From contig JAOWCC010001368.1 of assembly GCA_030867875.1 (NCBI GenBank), positions 8,417,714 to 8,481,713 on the forward strand: DNA of 64,000 nucleotides, given 5' to 3'. Below the pieces are notes generated by a model. It made no database searches and was not told the DNA's origin. It saw nothing but the letters and a program-made list of their open reading frames with translations. Made by a program: the position numbers and the translations under genes. The stretch comes from Actinernus sp. WN-2022. Lineage: Eukaryota; Cnidaria; Anthozoa; Actiniaria; Actinernidae. Below, in pieces: positions 63,816-64,000 of this stretch (its first letter is position 1; each line of letters starts with the position of its first letter).

Positions 63816-64000
63816 GTATATAGGATATATAGTATTATCCTATAAATATTATATTTCAGCCAATCAGAGCTCAGCTTTACTATGAAATACAGGGCGGTAT
63901 TCCATGGTTTTTCTATGAAATACAGAGCGGTATTTCATGGCTAGATTAAGGCCAATCAAAATGCAGGAAATGTTGCGCTCTTTCTCTATCAGCCAAAGAA
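63816..64000. other. Spacer at window end
   Basis: TATGAAATACAGGGCGGTAT and TATGAAATACAGAGCGGTAT form a short imperfect direct repeat. No final exon of the PDZ/EF-hand gene was found here. Confidence 0.4.

Noticed and set aside
63460..64000. Last exon of the PDZ/EF-hand gene
   Set aside because: No AG followed by a phase-1 segment resembling the final exon of the paralogue was found.

Overview
The window looks like nuclear DNA of an anthozoan cnidarian, most likely a stony coral or a close relative. The evidence is AT-rich, intron-rich genes with GT-AG introns, a very high load of small palindromic DNA transposons (MITEs), tRNA-derived SINEs, many 3' fragments of non-LTR retrotransposons ending in TTA/ATT microsatellites, and a Polinton-like element. 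The species call is an inference. Nothing bacterial, organellar or CRISPR-like was seen. Genes occupy only a few kilobases; nearly all the rest is nested repeats.

Three host genes can be assembled exon by exon. (1) A complete calmodulin-like EF-hand gene on the + strand (496-5907, four exons, 154 aa). (2) The 3' half of a scavenger-receptor (SRCR) membrane protein on the - strand (15491 down to 12204): one SRCR exon, one transmembrane helix and a cytoplasmic tail of about 670 residues with no enzyme domain but about 20 tyrosines, several in a repeated [DE]-Y-L-x-[IM]-L-P motif. (3) A + strand gene (47127 to at least 58250) whose exons join in phase to give transmembrane helix, linker, PDZ domain and then a four-EF-hand calmodulin-like module. 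Its EF-hand exons share intron phases and positions with gene 1, so the two are paralogous. The last exon of gene 3 is not visible; a retrotransposon and a 4.4 kb Polinton-like element lie between the last seen exon and the window end. A weaker candidate exon lies at 44355-44546 (-).

Mobile DNA by region: 1-5900, LINE fragment, MITEs, a SINE and two minisatellites inside the introns of gene 1. 5900-12200, MITE-rich spacer. 14400-14645, a 20-bp minisatellite between the two visible exons of the SRCR gene. 15500-22100, MITEs and two near-perfect foldback elements. 22122-24412 and 39258-43365, Helitron2-like elements, one head-to-tail junction and one head-to-head pair, carrying degenerate coding sequence. 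24750-31080, nested terminal-inverted-repeat (TIR) elements, one SINE and a LINE. 31290-39250, LINE fragments, duplications and a 1.8 kb TIR element. 43366-47100, SINE, tRNA-like sequence and LINE fragment. 47100-58250, gene 3 with insertions in every intron. 58321-63460, a LINE split by the Polinton-like element and then by a MITE.

How the genes might work together (inference only): a free Ca2+-sensor-like protein, a membrane-anchored PDZ scaffold with its own Ca2+-sensor-like module, and a receptor with a built-in phosphotyrosine docking tail lie within 58 kb. All three look like signalling proteins, but nothing in the sequence shows that they interact.
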